From Labyrinthula sp. Ha (lineage: Eukaryota; Sar; Bigyra; Labyrinthulida; Labyrinthulaceae), in the NCBI GenBank assembly GCA_015227615.1, contig JAALGZ010000009.1, positions 310,001 through 374,000 on the forward strand: a stretch of 64,000 nucleotides of DNA. Reading direction: 5' to 3'. How positions within the stretch are numbered: the first letter of the stretch is position 1; each line of letters opens with the position of its first letter. The position numbers were made by a program, and so were the translations under genes. Positions 1 to 11,361 of the stretch are shown here, piece after piece. Below the pieces are notes generated by a model. That model did no database searches. It saw nothing but the letters and a program-made list of their open reading frames with translations, and was not told the origin of the DNA.

Positions 1-2207
1 GTATGACCTTTTCAATATTCTCTTAACACTTTATCTTTGCTACTTGTTTATTTGATTTTTTTTCTATCTTTGTCAATTTTTATTATTCTTATCTGCTGTA
101 CTTATAGGGAACATAACTCATTTCTTGGAATATCAGATCAACGATTTTCGATAATAGTTACTCTTTCATGTTTTTCCTAGATTTTCAATTGTTTTCATAA
201 AGTATATAAAACTAGAAAACAGATTTCTATTTATCCTTTCTAGTCTCACCTTAAGCAGAACTCTATAAACCACACCTTGCTGTTAGGGATGCCCTTTGAT
301 ATTATCATAGTATATCAAACAACTATTGAGGTTTTTAATTCATTCTAAGGGATGATGTGGTTTTCATAGCAACCCTGAGTAAGTTTTTATATTTTCATAA
401 GTGCAATTTAAGATTTTGGTAGCATTACATGTATTTTTTCTGTTTCTGATCTTGGAAATATTTTTCTAATACTCTACGACAATTTCGTTTTCTTACCCTA
501 GTTAAAGAGGTTTAAACTCATGTGTTATTCTATTTCTATGAAAAACTTTACTCAAGTGTCACTTGAACTATTGTTAACAATATTCAACTGAATAGAAAAT
601 ATAATACCGAAGAAGATGTGTTTTTTGCTTAAAATAGATACAATTTCATTTCAATTTTCCCGTTACACCTTATTCTTTTGCTTTAAAACTACTTTTTGAT
701 ATCTGGAATATGGATGCTATATGGTTTCACTTATTGAAGATACAACATATTCACTAAGAAAAATCAATTGAAGATGAAGCTTGGTAACATCCAAGTTTAG
801 ATATTTCTCTGTTGTAAGTATTTAGTTTGTGTACATTCAGGTTAAATGGACATCTTTAAATTATATAAAGAACATTCTATTAGTAAGGTCTGCTAACACA
901 TCCTACATATAAGAAGGTTAATTTATTCTTCGACTTTCTAAACCCAAAATAGGAATCTTTATCCATCATCCTCTTCTACTTGGACTTTCTCTAAGTTTTC
1001 TCTATATGAGAGGAGAAAAACACTTTAGAAAAAACTCATGGGACTTACGGAGACATTAAACTTGGCGATGTCATACATCTGATTATTTCCTTAATATTTT
1101 TCGAAATGTTATATTTAATATTACCGATGACGAAATCATTTTCGCCTTTGACGTTAGTTTTTATGGCGTTGTGGTGGTAAGTAGCAGAGCACGAGCTTGC
1201 TCTGTAAATATACTCTTTGTAAGACCTCCTTTAGTAACCATAAACACTCATCTCTATCCCAAAGATGAGTGAGATGAACTTAATGGCAAAATTTTATCTG
1301 TATGACAATTTTTTATCTGTAAACCTTATTATTGCGACTGCAACAATTTACTTCCCAGGATCTAGAACGTACAAACAAGATTTTCTTAGAATGGTAATAA
1401 TGGGAGAATGTGAAAGGGAACGCTTTGCCCTGGAAATGCTGAAATGGGCATATGAGAAAAAACTTTGAAATTGACAATAATTCAATTTATATAGTCTGCC
1501 ATAATTCATTAATACTTAGGCCATGGAGCAATGAACGTTTCTTGAGCCACTGGGTTATCAATTCTTATAATATTAGCTACTTTTGATTGTAGAACTCGAT
1601 TATTGAACCCCTTATTACGTTTATTTTACAATAAATTTATATTGAGAGCCATATTATTTGCCTGTGAGACTTGGTAAGATTTTAAGACGAAAGCGACACC
1701 ATGAAGAATGAAAAAGATCTGTTGAAACAGCTAACTCATTTTAATGCTGTGTCAACTCAAACTACAGAACCCAAAAAAAATTGCCATGTAGACCTCATTG
1801 ACACAGATAGCCAATAGCCCTTCTTATTTTTATTTTCTAAAGCCGATGTACCTATAGTATAATAAGTTTGATAACTGCAATAATGAAGTAGTAATCTTTT
1901 TAGTGCAGAGTTCAGGTAGTCTAGTCGGAGCGAATCTAGATAGAAACTCTTATGTGTTTAGAAATATTCTAGGTTGCTAGAACTCTCTTCAAGATTTTTT
2001 CAGCTTTTAACTATACTTTGGGGACACAGTATATAACCTATAGAATATATTCTTTAATGTGATACAGAAGAATAGAAGATAAGTATGCCAGAGCTGACAA
2101 TTTTTGATTTGGTAATATCCTAACTTGCTGGGTTCTAATTTTTCTGTAAAGAAAACTTAACTTCGTGCGCCTATTTCATCCAGATAGCTCTTAAGTGCTA
2201 ACAGGGG
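1..2207. other. Gene-poor AT-rich stretch
   Basis: No recognisable gene. The longest ATG-initiated frame is 67 codons at 1265-1468 (plus); it has no domain I recognise and I do not call it a gene. Two small hairpins can be seen. One is at about 295-319, with an 8-bp stem. The other is at 1185-1204, with a 7-bp perfect stem (cagagca/tgctctg) around a 6-base loop. Nothing else supports a promoter or RNA gene here. Confidence 0.5.
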
Positions 2208-2336
2208 CTACCAATTACTCAGTGACCTCTCAATGTCAAGAAGCCCTTCTTCAACCACAGCTCCTATCCCATGAAGGTCCATCGGGTTATGTCGCTGCCT
2301 GAGGAATGTGGAGCAAAAACGAACCTCGTCGCTCAT
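2208..2336 (-). CDS. Possible micro-ORF, 42 codons, unknown
   Basis: A short ATG-to-TAG frame lies on the minus strand, 151 bp downstream of the giant cysteine-rich gene and in the same direction. The predicted peptide begins MSDEVRFCSTF and ends ERSLSNW. It is hydrophilic and low in repeats, and the stretch is locally richer in GC than the surrounding DNA. The same frame stays open for about 17 further codons after the TAG (to SYLDEIGARS), so this could be the relic of a longer exon or the end of a spliced gene. No family is recognised. It could equally be chance or part of the 3' untranslated region of the large gene. Confidence 0.2.
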   Translation of the reverse strand: MSDEVRFCSTFLRQRHNPMDLHGIGAVVEEGLLDIERSLSNW

Positions 2337-2487
2337 GCGGCAACATCCTAAGATTTAGTTCTACTGTGCAACATGTAAATAAGAGTAGCTAGAAGGGAAA
2401 CAGAAGCATATGCACTGCAATGTTTTTAGTGTTTATGTTTTAGCCGAAATCATGAATACTGGCTACTATAATACAGGAATACTTTAT

Positions 2488-5400
2488 CTAGAGAAGCCAA
2501 TTAATTACTAAGATGGTGGTTGGTAAACAAACGAGGATCTTATGATGATATCCTGTACTTGTAGGAATTTGCACAGGTGAGGAAGTCGGTGAAGAATGTG
2601 TATTCAGTTCAATGGGAGCTTGAGTTGGTGAACCAATTGGGCTTCGTGTAGGGTTGGTAGTTGGGTTTTCTGTAGGACTGTCAGATGGTGCCGGAGTGTA
2701 CCGCTTCTCACAATTCACGCCATAGTACGCAGCTTCACAGTCACATTCTCCTTCGCTGCAAGTACCATGGTCAGAGCATAAGCGCCCTTCGCACAGGTCA
2801 ACTTCAATAGTTCCCATACTCAGAGATACACCTGAAGTTGTTGACACCTCTTCAATACTATTCTGAATATTAGTTGTGTTTTGAGTCGCTGTCTGAATAT
2901 CACTAACTAATGTCGATGCAGTCGAGATATCCGCATCTTCATTTGCTAAAAACTTTACTTCAACTACTGCTTCTGTTGCTTTTTGAGGAGCAGCTACTGT
3001 AAACGAAGTCTCATTGTATTCCGTTCCTGTTGAAACCGCCGTTTCTATAACGGCATCTGCTAGAAGTGTTTCAAAATTCGACGAAGTAAGCGAAACTGGT
3101 TTCGACTCACTTGGAAGAGCATCACGCTCTTCTAGCACTTCTTTTGATAATGATTCAAACACAGTGAACTCGGCCACATACGCAAGTAGAAACCGAAACG
3201 ATGAGCTGTTGTCTATCTCACTTCCAAATACTATTGAACAGACAGCCAACGAAGTGTCCCTCCCACATCTAACAATTCTTGTGGCTTCTGTCAATACAAG
3301 AACTTCTGCTGCACTTGGTTCCGCAGACAATGTCAAGGCACAACTTTCCTCGATATTTACGGTAACCTCTACTTCAAAGGTTCCTTCTGAAACCAGGTTG
3401 GAGTCTAAATTCAGTGCAGTTTCCACGCCATCCTGTAACGATTCGAATATTACGGAGGAATTCTGTGTAACATCAAGATCAGTTCCTAATGGTATTGAAA
3501 GTGTTGCAACTGGCTCACTTTTTGGAGCAGCTGAGGGCGCCCAAGTAGGGGCAAATGTTGGTCCCGTGGAAGGTCCAGGGGTGGGGGCAAAAAATATACT
3601 TTGTGTCTCTAAATCTTCTATGTCTGAAGAATCAACGTCTCCATATCCCGAATCATCCACAATATCAGCGCCCACTATCCCGCTTATATTAAGCAACTCG
3701 CAGGTTGTACCATAATATTCAGACAGACAGTTGCACGAAACACTATTAATTGAGCTGTTTAATACACAATTACCCCGTCCAGAGCATGCGATGCCAGTTT
3801 CGTTATTAAGTGGACAGTTAATTTGGCTGCAGTCGTTACCAGTATACAACGGGTAGCCATTTGAATCAGTATCACACTCGCAACCAGTTTCTGTGCATTT
3901 ACCAGAAGATGAACAATACGAATGGCAGCCACTTTCACAATGAGAACCACTAAACCCACACTGGCAGATGCAAGAATAGGTGCCATTAAGATTTTGAGTA
4001 CATTTTCCATGAGAACTACATCCGTTACAGTCTTCCAGCGTGGAAAAGAAACCTTCATGAAAAATTAACTCTCGTTCAAATAACTCTAGGGCGGCACTCA
4101 AGTTCAAGAATGCATTGCTCTCATTAACAGATAAGCCAATGTATGGAAAAAATTCACCAACACTCGTAATTCTCGCACACACTTTGCTCGCTCCTTTTGA
4201 GCTAAATGCAGCTTCATCAAGGTAAAGTGCATAATAGGAATCACCACTGCGTTCAGCCAACCCATAGTAGCTAAATAATTCTGAATATAGTTTTATATCT
4301 TCCCTTGCATTTAGACAAATCGCAATAGAGCTTAGGTCTCCTACTGCTGATATCCCCACCCCATCACCAATAAGCTGCCCAATAAAAACCTCAGTATGAG
4401 GGTTCTTTACAACCAAAGTATCAACAAGCAAGGAGTCGTTATTCTGACAAGGTTCATGAACATCTTGCCCAGCAGCGGAAATGTACGTAAACTGAAGCTC
4501 TAGTGTTTCAGTCACATTTACCTCTGTATCGTTGCTTTCTAATAGACTTGTTAGTAACCTGGTATCTTCGTCCGGACAGTTTCCACTAACCTCTATTTTT
4601 TCCCCTGGTCCAAACTCTTCTGTAGGGTCACATGAAGCAAATGAACTAATATTCCCAGTGATACTAGCTGCAGAAATAGCTTCGAAGCAATCAATATTCT
4701 CTGGAAATGTGTCCCCACAATCACACACTAAAGCTTCTAGTGCCTTTGCATATAAATTAAACTTTGTATTTAGCTCCAACTGTTTTAATTGAATAAATGT
4801 TCTTAGGATAGGTGTGTTCAGTTCCTCCAGAATTTTCCAAGATGCCTGGGTCTTAATCCATTCGTTAACTGGTCCAAATGATCTGTTTTCATGCCATTGG
4901 TATTCATTTACAAACGCCTTTACAACTTTACCGCCCCTCCATTTCATATACGATACAGGCTCACCTCCACACTTTGTACACTCCTCAGAAGGAAGTTGAC
5001 GCACATTCCAGTCAATCTTGCACCCCTTTATAGCTTCGCAACTAGATTTATCCATAGGCTTGTTATACCATGTATAGTTTTGAAATAAACATTCAACTTC
5101 CGAGTGGAGGCCGTTTGTTTTGCATCCTAAGCTGTGCCACATAAAGTTTTCACAGCGGCCAGCCACACGAGGAGCTACACATATTCCAGGGAGAATTGTA
5201 TGATACTGGTAACTGCAAGATTCATACTCACTATTGTACGAAATTGTACCGGTATCTTCATCAAGAACCTCATTTATCTTATATCCCCAAAATCGATTAC
5301 CATGAGCCCACCCTGGTTCAGTGCAAACCTCTGTGTAAAGCTGGATCCAACCGTATCTAGAACCTTCACAATCTCCCACGCTCTCGCACAACGATGGTGT

Positions 5401-8400
5401 GGCACACTTAGCATAGTCTGGTCCACAACTAAGCTGGGAAAAGATTCCAACAGGAATATTAGTTTCCCCCAGGTCTTTAAACTTATAATATAGTGAAGAG
5501 GTATAGTTCGAAGCATTAGTGTGCAACATATCTGAGCAGAAATTAAGCATATCGGGGTACTCAAGGTTGGGATTTGCTGGTATGGGGCAGGAAAACCACC
5601 GAAGCGTGTCTGTCGTATTATCTATGCACATGAGTTCACTATAATCCGTAAGGAGAGTCTCAGTAGTGATGTTAAAACAACCACCACCTCGTTCACTCAT
5701 GGGCCAATTCTGAGGACCACAACTAGGACAATGCCTGGTGCAAGAAATACCACTTAAATCCAAGCATTGCTCTTTACTCCAAGGTTGACTTCCAAACCAT
5801 TCTTCTGTTATTGGATCTCTACCACCATGGTTTATAGAACCTTCGCAATATCCTGCTTCGCACTGTTCCTTTGTGTTGTACCTAGGAGGATTATAGTCAT
5901 AGTAGGCAAGAACAAGGGTTCCATTTAAATCGCTGCAAACCAGACTATCCCTATTCCAAACAATGCACCGTTCCTCTAAAAACCTACCACCATAATAATC
6001 TCCCATTGAATCATAAGCATAGCAATGTGTTCCCCAAGAATATTCTTCGGTAAAGAATACACTGAAATTTGATTCGAGATAGCACCCGCTTTCACAACCA
6101 AACCAACCGAAGACACCATGCTCAGGTTCTTCAATACTCGGATACCTCTCATCCCATGCAGGTACGTAGCAAACGTTAGGAAAACAGTCTTCAACTGAAC
6201 CAACAGCGGAAAAGTTCGCTTTACTACAGTAGCTCCCGCCCCATTCATAGAACCTTGTTTCTCCACCATTGTCTTCGCAAGTTGAGCCCCATTCTGGGTG
6301 AATGGTGCAACGAGCATCATCAGACACTGGATATCCAAATTCGCCGCACCATCCAGTATTGGCCATTTCATCTGCCGAGTCAGTGCAAAGAGCCGGATCC
6401 GAAATCGTTCTATCATTGCACCCCATATAGCTCAGGCATGCAGTTTTATTCGGAGGCACATAACTTGTTCCGCAACAATCCTCGCGTTCTTCCCAACAAG
6501 ATCGACATTCCTGACCCAACTCGTGACACCCTTCGTAACAAGATTCAGCTTCTTCCCATATATTCAAGTTATTCTCGCAGTATTGATAGCACTCCTTTCC
6601 ATGACAGTGTTCCCTAAAGACACCAAAACAACAATCTCCTCCACCCCAGCGGTTACGAAGAAACTTCCCACCTGCAGCGAGGCAGCAAGTTTGATCACGT
6701 ATATCACCACCATACGGCGTTCCAACAGGGAAATATTTGCACTCTTGACCATAAGTTTGGTTGTGAATGTAACCTGGTGACGGGCAGCAACTATTTTCTT
6801 GTTCCATCCAGGTTCCGTTTCTTGTTACGCAGCTATCAAAATCATTTATTAGCTTTTCACATTTCATGTAGCACTGCTCTTGCTCATGGCAGGGCATGGA
6901 AAAATTTTCGGTCTCTGGAAAGAGGCAATGAAAATCATGGCAAGCCTCATGTTGAAAAGCAACATAGCTGCAAGTATGGTTGCCACCGTATTTTGAACAC
7001 AAGGCAGAGTCAGTACGTATTTCCCAGTATTCATGTTCAGGTATTCCCTTCTCCAGTGCAACTTGTCGAGAAGCACCTTCCAGATCACAGGTGTACGCGG
7101 CAGTGCAATCCAGATCACACGAATACTCGTAGCGTCCATACCCAATATCTGATCTCCAACTTTCGGGCCCTGCACAGCCATTCTCGGTCATTCTATCTCC
7201 CCAGGCCTCTTCAAACTGATAACTTGTATCTGCAGTTGATCCCTTGATGCCCCAATGTTCGTAGAGAAAACCCATCAACGTAGGGTTACTTTCACTATAC
7301 TCATTTTCAAAGCACTGAGCAAAGCACCGAAACATGTCCCTTTCATCAGTTTCACACCTACTTGTGCCATACTTAGACTTGCACTTGCTATAAGTGCAAG
7401 AGCAATCGGCATCTGTAGTGCATTCCTCTCCGTTGCCTATTTCTTCCCTGCAGCTTTCCTCAAACTCCCATATTTTTTCAAAATCATCCATATTAGTCCA
7501 TTCTGCTATTTGGGCCTGTAGCTTATTAGCTTGCTCGTACTTCTGTTTCATATCTTGGGCAATATTTTTTACCTTGGCAGGATTGTGACATCTCGTTGCC
7601 ATTTCACTCTCATCGAAGCCCGTTACCACTGAGATGAAGCCGTTTGGTACATCTCTAGGAGCGCAACATAGGTACTCTCTAATTTCCCAGTTGCAGCAAG
7701 GATCTGTTGCCCAAACTTCATTTTCCTCCCACTGGTTTGAACTTGTATTGTAGATCCAATGATCATAAGGACAATAATTTTCAACTTCTCTTCTTACCTT
7801 CGGTACTTGCCCCTCAACCACAAGTCGGCTGTATAGTGATAAGGCATCCTGGATAGAATCAGAGGAACTTATTTGTGCTATCCTTGTTAATCGATAAGCC
7901 ATTTCGTCCCAATCAGTAGAAGAACCCAGCTCGTTCACAAGATCTTGTAGCAATTTGGTTGCGTTCTGATATGATGTTAAGTCTGTGTGAGGTACAGCCT
8001 TTTTCAAACTAATATAAGAACATTTTTCAATTTCAAGATCACACTCCTTATCTTCGCACTTAGAGTCAAAAAGCTTGGTACCGAAATGTAGAGTTGCATT
8101 TCCACCTGAGAGAAGTTCCTCTTTCGTTGGACAAGCTTCCCAATGATGATGTTCTCCGGTACAATGTCGCACTGGTTCTTCTACAACGGCCTCACCATTT
8201 CCTACCCAGCGAACAAGATAGGTGGAAAGATGCACCATAAACTGAATAGTTCCTTCTTTTGGAATACAATCAACCAACGGTTCTTCAAAATCCATTTCCT
8301 TTAAGTCCTCAAACTCATAGCTGCCGTATATGTTGGCAAAAAAATTTGATTTAAGCAAAAGCCTCTGCGCAGCTTCTGCCATCAGATCCTCACAAGGAGT

Positions 8401-11361
8401 AAGCACCTCTAACCTATCTCCGTTAGGGTAGGAACAATCAGACCAGTCTTCATTGTCTTCTCTCTTCTCGGAAGGATCCCAAAGAATAGTTGCAATGCGA
8501 GAAAGTGGATTGTGCTCTTCTAGAGGTCTATTGTTTTCTGTAAGTCTGACATTTGTTTCAAAATCGAACTCGTGGGAAGTCAACTTTGTTATGGGCACAA
8601 GCTCGTCTTTGGGAAACTTATCTAAAAGATCTAGCTCAATTTGAACAAGTGGATCAAGCATATCGTAGTCCTCTTCAGAAATTTCACTTTTCATTGAAGA
8701 ATAAGGAACCATAGGGGTCAAATTCTTATTCACACCATAAATATCAGTTAATTCACATTCAAAAAGCGCCACCTTCAAGCCCCTTAGCTTTTCATTGAAA
8801 AGTTCCAACTTCTTTATGTCAAATGAGCATCCATCAATTATTCTGGGGACTAGAAATTTATCAGCTTTGGGTTTATAATCTCTGCACCCAGGGTCATACA
8901 AACCTTGGATTTCAATTTCACCACAATATTCCAGAACAAGCATATCACATGCAAGGGCACTATTATAGTTTTTGAGGGCACGGCACTCAGAAGCCAAACA
9001 AGGACTGGTAAAATTTGCAACTCGCTTGTTTAAGCAAAATGGACACCTTCCCTCTTCTTCGCCCCTATCGTCTAATATACATCGCTCACAAGGCAGCCCT
9101 GGAGCACGGCAAATATATTCATGCTCGACATATCTGCAATTTTCGCAGCCGTCCTGAAATTGATTTACGTTTCCATCATCACATTCTTCACCCCAAGATA
9201 CCACACCATCTCCACATACACTTAATTTGTTACACTGTGGTGACCAAAAATTTCGTTCCCCATTACAGAATGGCACTGCTTTAGCTAAGCAAGCAGTCAA
9301 CTCGCCTAAATGCTCACAACCCGTTGCTGACACAAGATCTAAGATATATTGTGTTGGCACAAAGCCCTTTCCTTCTGGTGGTGCCTGAATGTAGGCATTT
9401 CTTTCAATAAGAAAATCCTTTAGCCATTCTGATTCGGGCTGCAAGAAACCTTGCTTAACAAACTCTTTTACTAAAGCATCTCGTACAATTTCGCATTTTG
9501 ACCTTTCATTGTAACTAGCTCCGAGGGTTTTCATACAGTTCAAGTCATCACAAGGACAATTGTATTTTCTGCTGTCGCAGTTATTAAGAAAGCAAGAGGC
9601 TTGACACGGTGCATCAGTAGAATTTTCAAGACAATGATTATGTATAGCAGCCAAGCACACACCACGTGCAAGTCTATTTTCGCGAAACACATCAGGTCCA
9701 AATGGGCCACTTCCTAAAGGAAAACAGCTTTGACAAGCTTGCTGCATACAGAGCGAGACATCCTCTGGGTCCTCCAACTGCCCGCAAACAAACACACTAG
9801 AGTCGTCAGGGCGACCAAAGTCATGCTCGCCATTTCGAAGTTTTGCAATAACACTACAGCATTGGTCGCCACAACCATCTTTAGTCTGATTGCACGCACC
9901 ATTATAATTCCAATTTGAATCATCAACGTCAGGCGGACGCTCACCGTTACACTGCAAATATTTTGAGTACACATTTCTAATGTAAGAGTAATCTTCTTCG
10001 GTGATACCCAAATTACTAGAATATTCACCACACCCAGTAACATCGCCAAAACAAATAACATTTTGTTGATCCCCCATAAGCGTCATTATGTAATCCATAC
10101 AGAGTAAGAGACCTCGGCAATTTAAAATTCCATTTGAATTGCTTGCAACTTGTGTTTTAAAACAGGAAAGAACAGTTACTCCAGGTTCCACTTCTACAGT
10201 AGAAAACAAATTCACAATATATTGATTAGGCTCTACATGGCAACCAGGTCGAAAATCCATGCTATCATCAAAAAAAGGGTTATTGGAACATACATACGTA
10301 GGTAGACTGATATTTGGCTGCAGGTATTCATACTCACCAGCATACCCATCGATTTGAGCCATCGTATCGGGTAGCTCCGGTAGGACCATATGCGGAGGAA
10401 TATAACGTCTGAAATACTCATGCAAGCAATGAGGACCATCACAAGACTTGACCACGAAAGATTCATGTACTTGAAAGAACTGAAGATTACATGATACTTC
10501 ACAAACGCTCACATTAGAGAACGGGCATCGAATGTTTTTGAAATCCATATCCTGGTCTTCGTACCTGTTGTCAAATTCATCTATGAATCTAGAGCACCCA
10601 AATGGTGTACAGGGATAGTTCTCCCGAACTGCTAGTACCTCTGATGGTGGATCACACCCATCTAGCGATGGGTCGCAGCAATAATCAAAAATTTCATTCA
10701 GACATTCTCCGGATACAGTTGACACTTCACAGTACGAGCTTCTACAGGGATGATGTGCAGGCAGGTGGGTCAAGTTTTCAGATTCAATATATATACAATG
10801 ACGAAGCTCATCCGCGCACTCGGTTACACCCTCACATCTTTCCATTGGTCCTGCGCAATCTCTGCAATCAATTTTTTCCCGATTGCACTCTTCCGGATCG
10901 TCCCAAGGGTAGCATTGATCATAGAACTGGCATTTGTCTTCTTCAATGAGGCAGCCTTCTCTAGGATAAATACTCTCTGTTTCATTTTCTGAACTATTTC
11001 CTCTCAAGTAGTAATCCCTTTCGAATACTTCATCTTCATGTTGTTTTTCTGTACGTGAGATATAAAGCCTCTTTCTTTCGGAACTTGTTGTCTTTTTAGA
11101 ACGAATCCCTTTACCATGCTTCACAGTATTCAGGGGTCCAAATTTTTCTTCATATCTTTTTCTATGTTTCAAGGCTTCAGCAATAGGATGCATTTTTCTC
11201 TCGAAGTGTTTAAATCCGAGAGAGGTTCCAGGTAACTTGTACTTTGGTATCTGTTTTTCGGGGGATTGGACATAACCAAAAGTTATGATTGGATATGCAA
11301 CTAAAACAATAGGTATGAAATATAGCCTAAGCCTTATACCAAGCGGGGTTTTCCTACCCAT
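2488..11361 (-). CDS. Giant secreted cysteine-rich EGF/PT-repeat surface protein
   Basis: A single 2957-codon frame without introns, starting at ATG 11361. Residues 1-30 are a signal peptide (basic start, then YFIPIVLVAYPIITFGY). A basic region with RKR/KK sites follows. About 2400 residues are then packed with cysteines and N-glycosylation sequons. A motif close to the DUF4215 signature (CGDGVVSWGEECDDGN) lies near residues 715-745. EGF-like modules lie at about 2442-2556, and one more at about 2853-2884. Pro/Thr/Ser linkers occur at about 2587-2617 and 2887-2931. The last 17 residues are hydrophobic (ILVCLPTTILVINWLL), as expected for a GPI-anchor signal or a terminal membrane segment. Such proteins are cell-surface or wall/matrix proteins in protists; the role here (adhesion, coat, recognition) is inference. 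Most of the cysteine-rich middle matches no family I can name. Confidence 0.85.
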   Translation of the reverse strand: MGRKTPLGIRLRLYFIPIVLVAYPIITFGYVQSPEKQIPKYKLPGTSLGFKHFERKMHPIAEALKHRKRYEEKFGPLNTVKHGKGIRSKKTTSSERKRLYISRTEKQHEDEVFERDYYLRGNSSENETESIYPREGCLIEEDKCQFYDQCYPWDDPEECNREKIDCRDCAGPMERCEGVTECADELRHCIYIESENLTHLPAHHPCRSSYCEVSTVSGECLNEIFDYCCDPSLDGCDPPSEVLAVRENYPCTPFGCSRFIDEFDNRYEDQDMDFKNIRCPFSNVSVCEVSCNLQFFQVHESFVVKSCDGPHCLHEYFRRYIPPHMVLPELPDTMAQIDGYAGEYEYLQPNISLPTYVCSNNPFFDDSMDFRPGCHVEPNQYIVNLFSTVEVEPGVTVLSCFKTQVASNSNGILNCRGLLLCMDYIMTLMGDQQNVICFGDVTGCGEYSSNLGITEEDYSYIRNVYSKYLQCNGERPPDVDDSNWNYNGACNQTKDGCGDQCCSVIAKLRNGEHDFGRPDDSSVFVCGQLEDPEDVSLCMQQACQSCFPLGSGPFGPDVFRENRLARGVCLAAIHNHCLENSTDAPCQASCFLNNCDSRKYNCPCDDLNCMKTLGASYNERSKCEIVRDALVKEFVKQGFLQPESEWLKDFLIERNAYIQAPPEGKGFVPTQYILDLVSATGCEHLGELTACLAKAVPFCNGERNFWSPQCNKLSVCGDGVVSWGEECDDGNVNQFQDGCENCRYVEHEYICRAPGLPCERCILDDRGEEEGRCPFCLNKRVANFTSPCLASECRALKNYNSALACDMLVLEYCGEIEIQGLYDPGCRDYKPKADKFLVPRIIDGCSFDIKKLELFNEKLRGLKVALFECELTDIYGVNKNLTPMVPYSSMKSEISEEDYDMLDPLVQIELDLLDKFPKDELVPITKLTSHEFDFETNVRLTENNRPLEEHNPLSRIATILWDPSEKREDNEDWSDCSYPNGDRLEVLTPCEDLMAEAAQRLLLKSNFFANIYGSYEFEDLKEMDFEEPLVDCIPKEGTIQFMVHLSTYLVRWVGNGEAVVEEPVRHCTGEHHHWEACPTKEELLSGGNATLHFGTKLFDSKCEDKECDLEIEKCSYISLKKAVPHTDLTSYQNATKLLQDLVNELGSSTDWDEMAYRLTRIAQISSSDSIQDALSLYSRLVVEGQVPKVRREVENYCPYDHWIYNTSSNQWEENEVWATDPCCNWEIREYLCCAPRDVPNGFISVVTGFDESEMATRCHNPAKVKNIAQDMKQKYEQANKLQAQIAEWTNMDDFEKIWEFEESCREEIGNGEECTTDADCSCTYSKCKSKYGTSRCETDERDMFRCFAQCFENEYSESNPTLMGFLYEHWGIKGSTADTSYQFEEAWGDRMTENGCAGPESWRSDIGYGRYEYSCDLDCTAAYTCDLEGASRQVALEKGIPEHEYWEIRTDSALCSKYGGNHTCSYVAFQHEACHDFHCLFPETENFSMPCHEQEQCYMKCEKLINDFDSCVTRNGTWMEQENSCCPSPGYIHNQTYGQECKYFPVGTPYGGDIRDQTCCLAAGGKFLRNRWGGGDCCFGVFREHCHGKECYQYCENNLNIWEEAESCYEGCHELGQECRSCWEEREDCCGTSYVPPNKTACLSYMGCNDRTISDPALCTDSADEMANTGWCGEFGYPVSDDARCTIHPEWGSTCEDNGGETRFYEWGGSYCSKANFSAVGSVEDCFPNVCYVPAWDERYPSIEEPEHGVFGWFGCESGCYLESNFSVFFTEEYSWGTHCYAYDSMGDYYGGRFLEERCIVWNRDSLVCSDLNGTLVLAYYDYNPPRYNTKEQCEAGYCEGSINHGGRDPITEEWFGSQPWSKEQCLDLSGISCTRHCPSCGPQNWPMSERGGGCFNITTETLLTDYSELMCIDNTTDTLRWFSCPIPANPNLEYPDMLNFCSDMLHTNASNYTSSLYYKFKDLGETNIPVGIFSQLSCGPDYAKCATPSLCESVGDCEGSRYGWIQLYTEVCTEPGWAHGNRFWGYKINEVLDEDTGTISYNSEYESCSYQYHTILPGICVAPRVAGRCENFMWHSLGCKTNGLHSEVECLFQNYTWYNKPMDKSSCEAIKGCKIDWNVRQLPSEECTKCGGEPVSYMKWRGGKVVKAFVNEYQWHENRSFGPVNEWIKTQASWKILEELNTPILRTFIQLKQLELNTKFNLYAKALEALVCDCGDTFPENIDCFEAISAASITGNISSFASCDPTEEFGPGEKIEVSGNCPDEDTRLLTSLLESNDTEVNVTETLELQFTYISAAGQDVHEPCQNNDSLLVDTLVVKNPHTEVFIGQLIGDGVGISAVGDLSSIAICLNAREDIKLYSELFSYYGLAERSGDSYYALYLDEAAFSSKGASKVCARITSVGEFFPYIGLSVNESNAFLNLSAALELFERELIFHEGFFSTLEDCNGCSSHGKCTQNLNGTYSCICQCGFSGSHCESGCHSYCSSSGKCTETGCECDTDSNGYPLYTGNDCSQINCPLNNETGIACSGRGNCVLNSSINSVSCNCLSEYYGTTCELLNISGIVGADIVDDSGYGDVDSSDIEDLETQSIFFAPTPGPSTGPTFAPTWAPSAAPKSEPVATLSIPLGTDLDVTQNSSVIFESLQDGVETALNLDSNLVSEGTFEVEVTVNIEESCALTLSAEPSAAEVLVLTEATRIVRCGRDTSLAVCSIVFGSEIDNSSSFRFLLAYVAEFTVFESLSKEVLEERDALPSESKPVSLTSSNFETLLADAVIETAVSTGTEYNETSFTVAAPQKATEAVVEVKFLANEDADISTASTLVSDIQTATQNTTNIQNSIEEVSTTSGVSLSMGTIEVDLCEGRLCSDHGTCSEGECDCEAAYYGVNCEKRYTPAPSDSPTENPTTNPTRSPIGSPTQAPIELNTHSSPTSSPVQIPTSTGYHHKILVCLPTTILVINWLL

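Noticed and set aside
3014-3715. 233-codon plus-strand frame opposite the cysteine-rich gene
   Set aside because: It is the exact antisense of the Pro/Thr/Ser-rich, low-complexity C-terminal part, where stop codons are rare on the opposite strand. It has no domain of its own.
6255-7521. Several antisense or shifted frames of 90-160 codons inside the cysteine-rich gene
   Set aside because: They overlap a clear 2957-codon gene, start at arbitrary codons and carry no recognisable motif.
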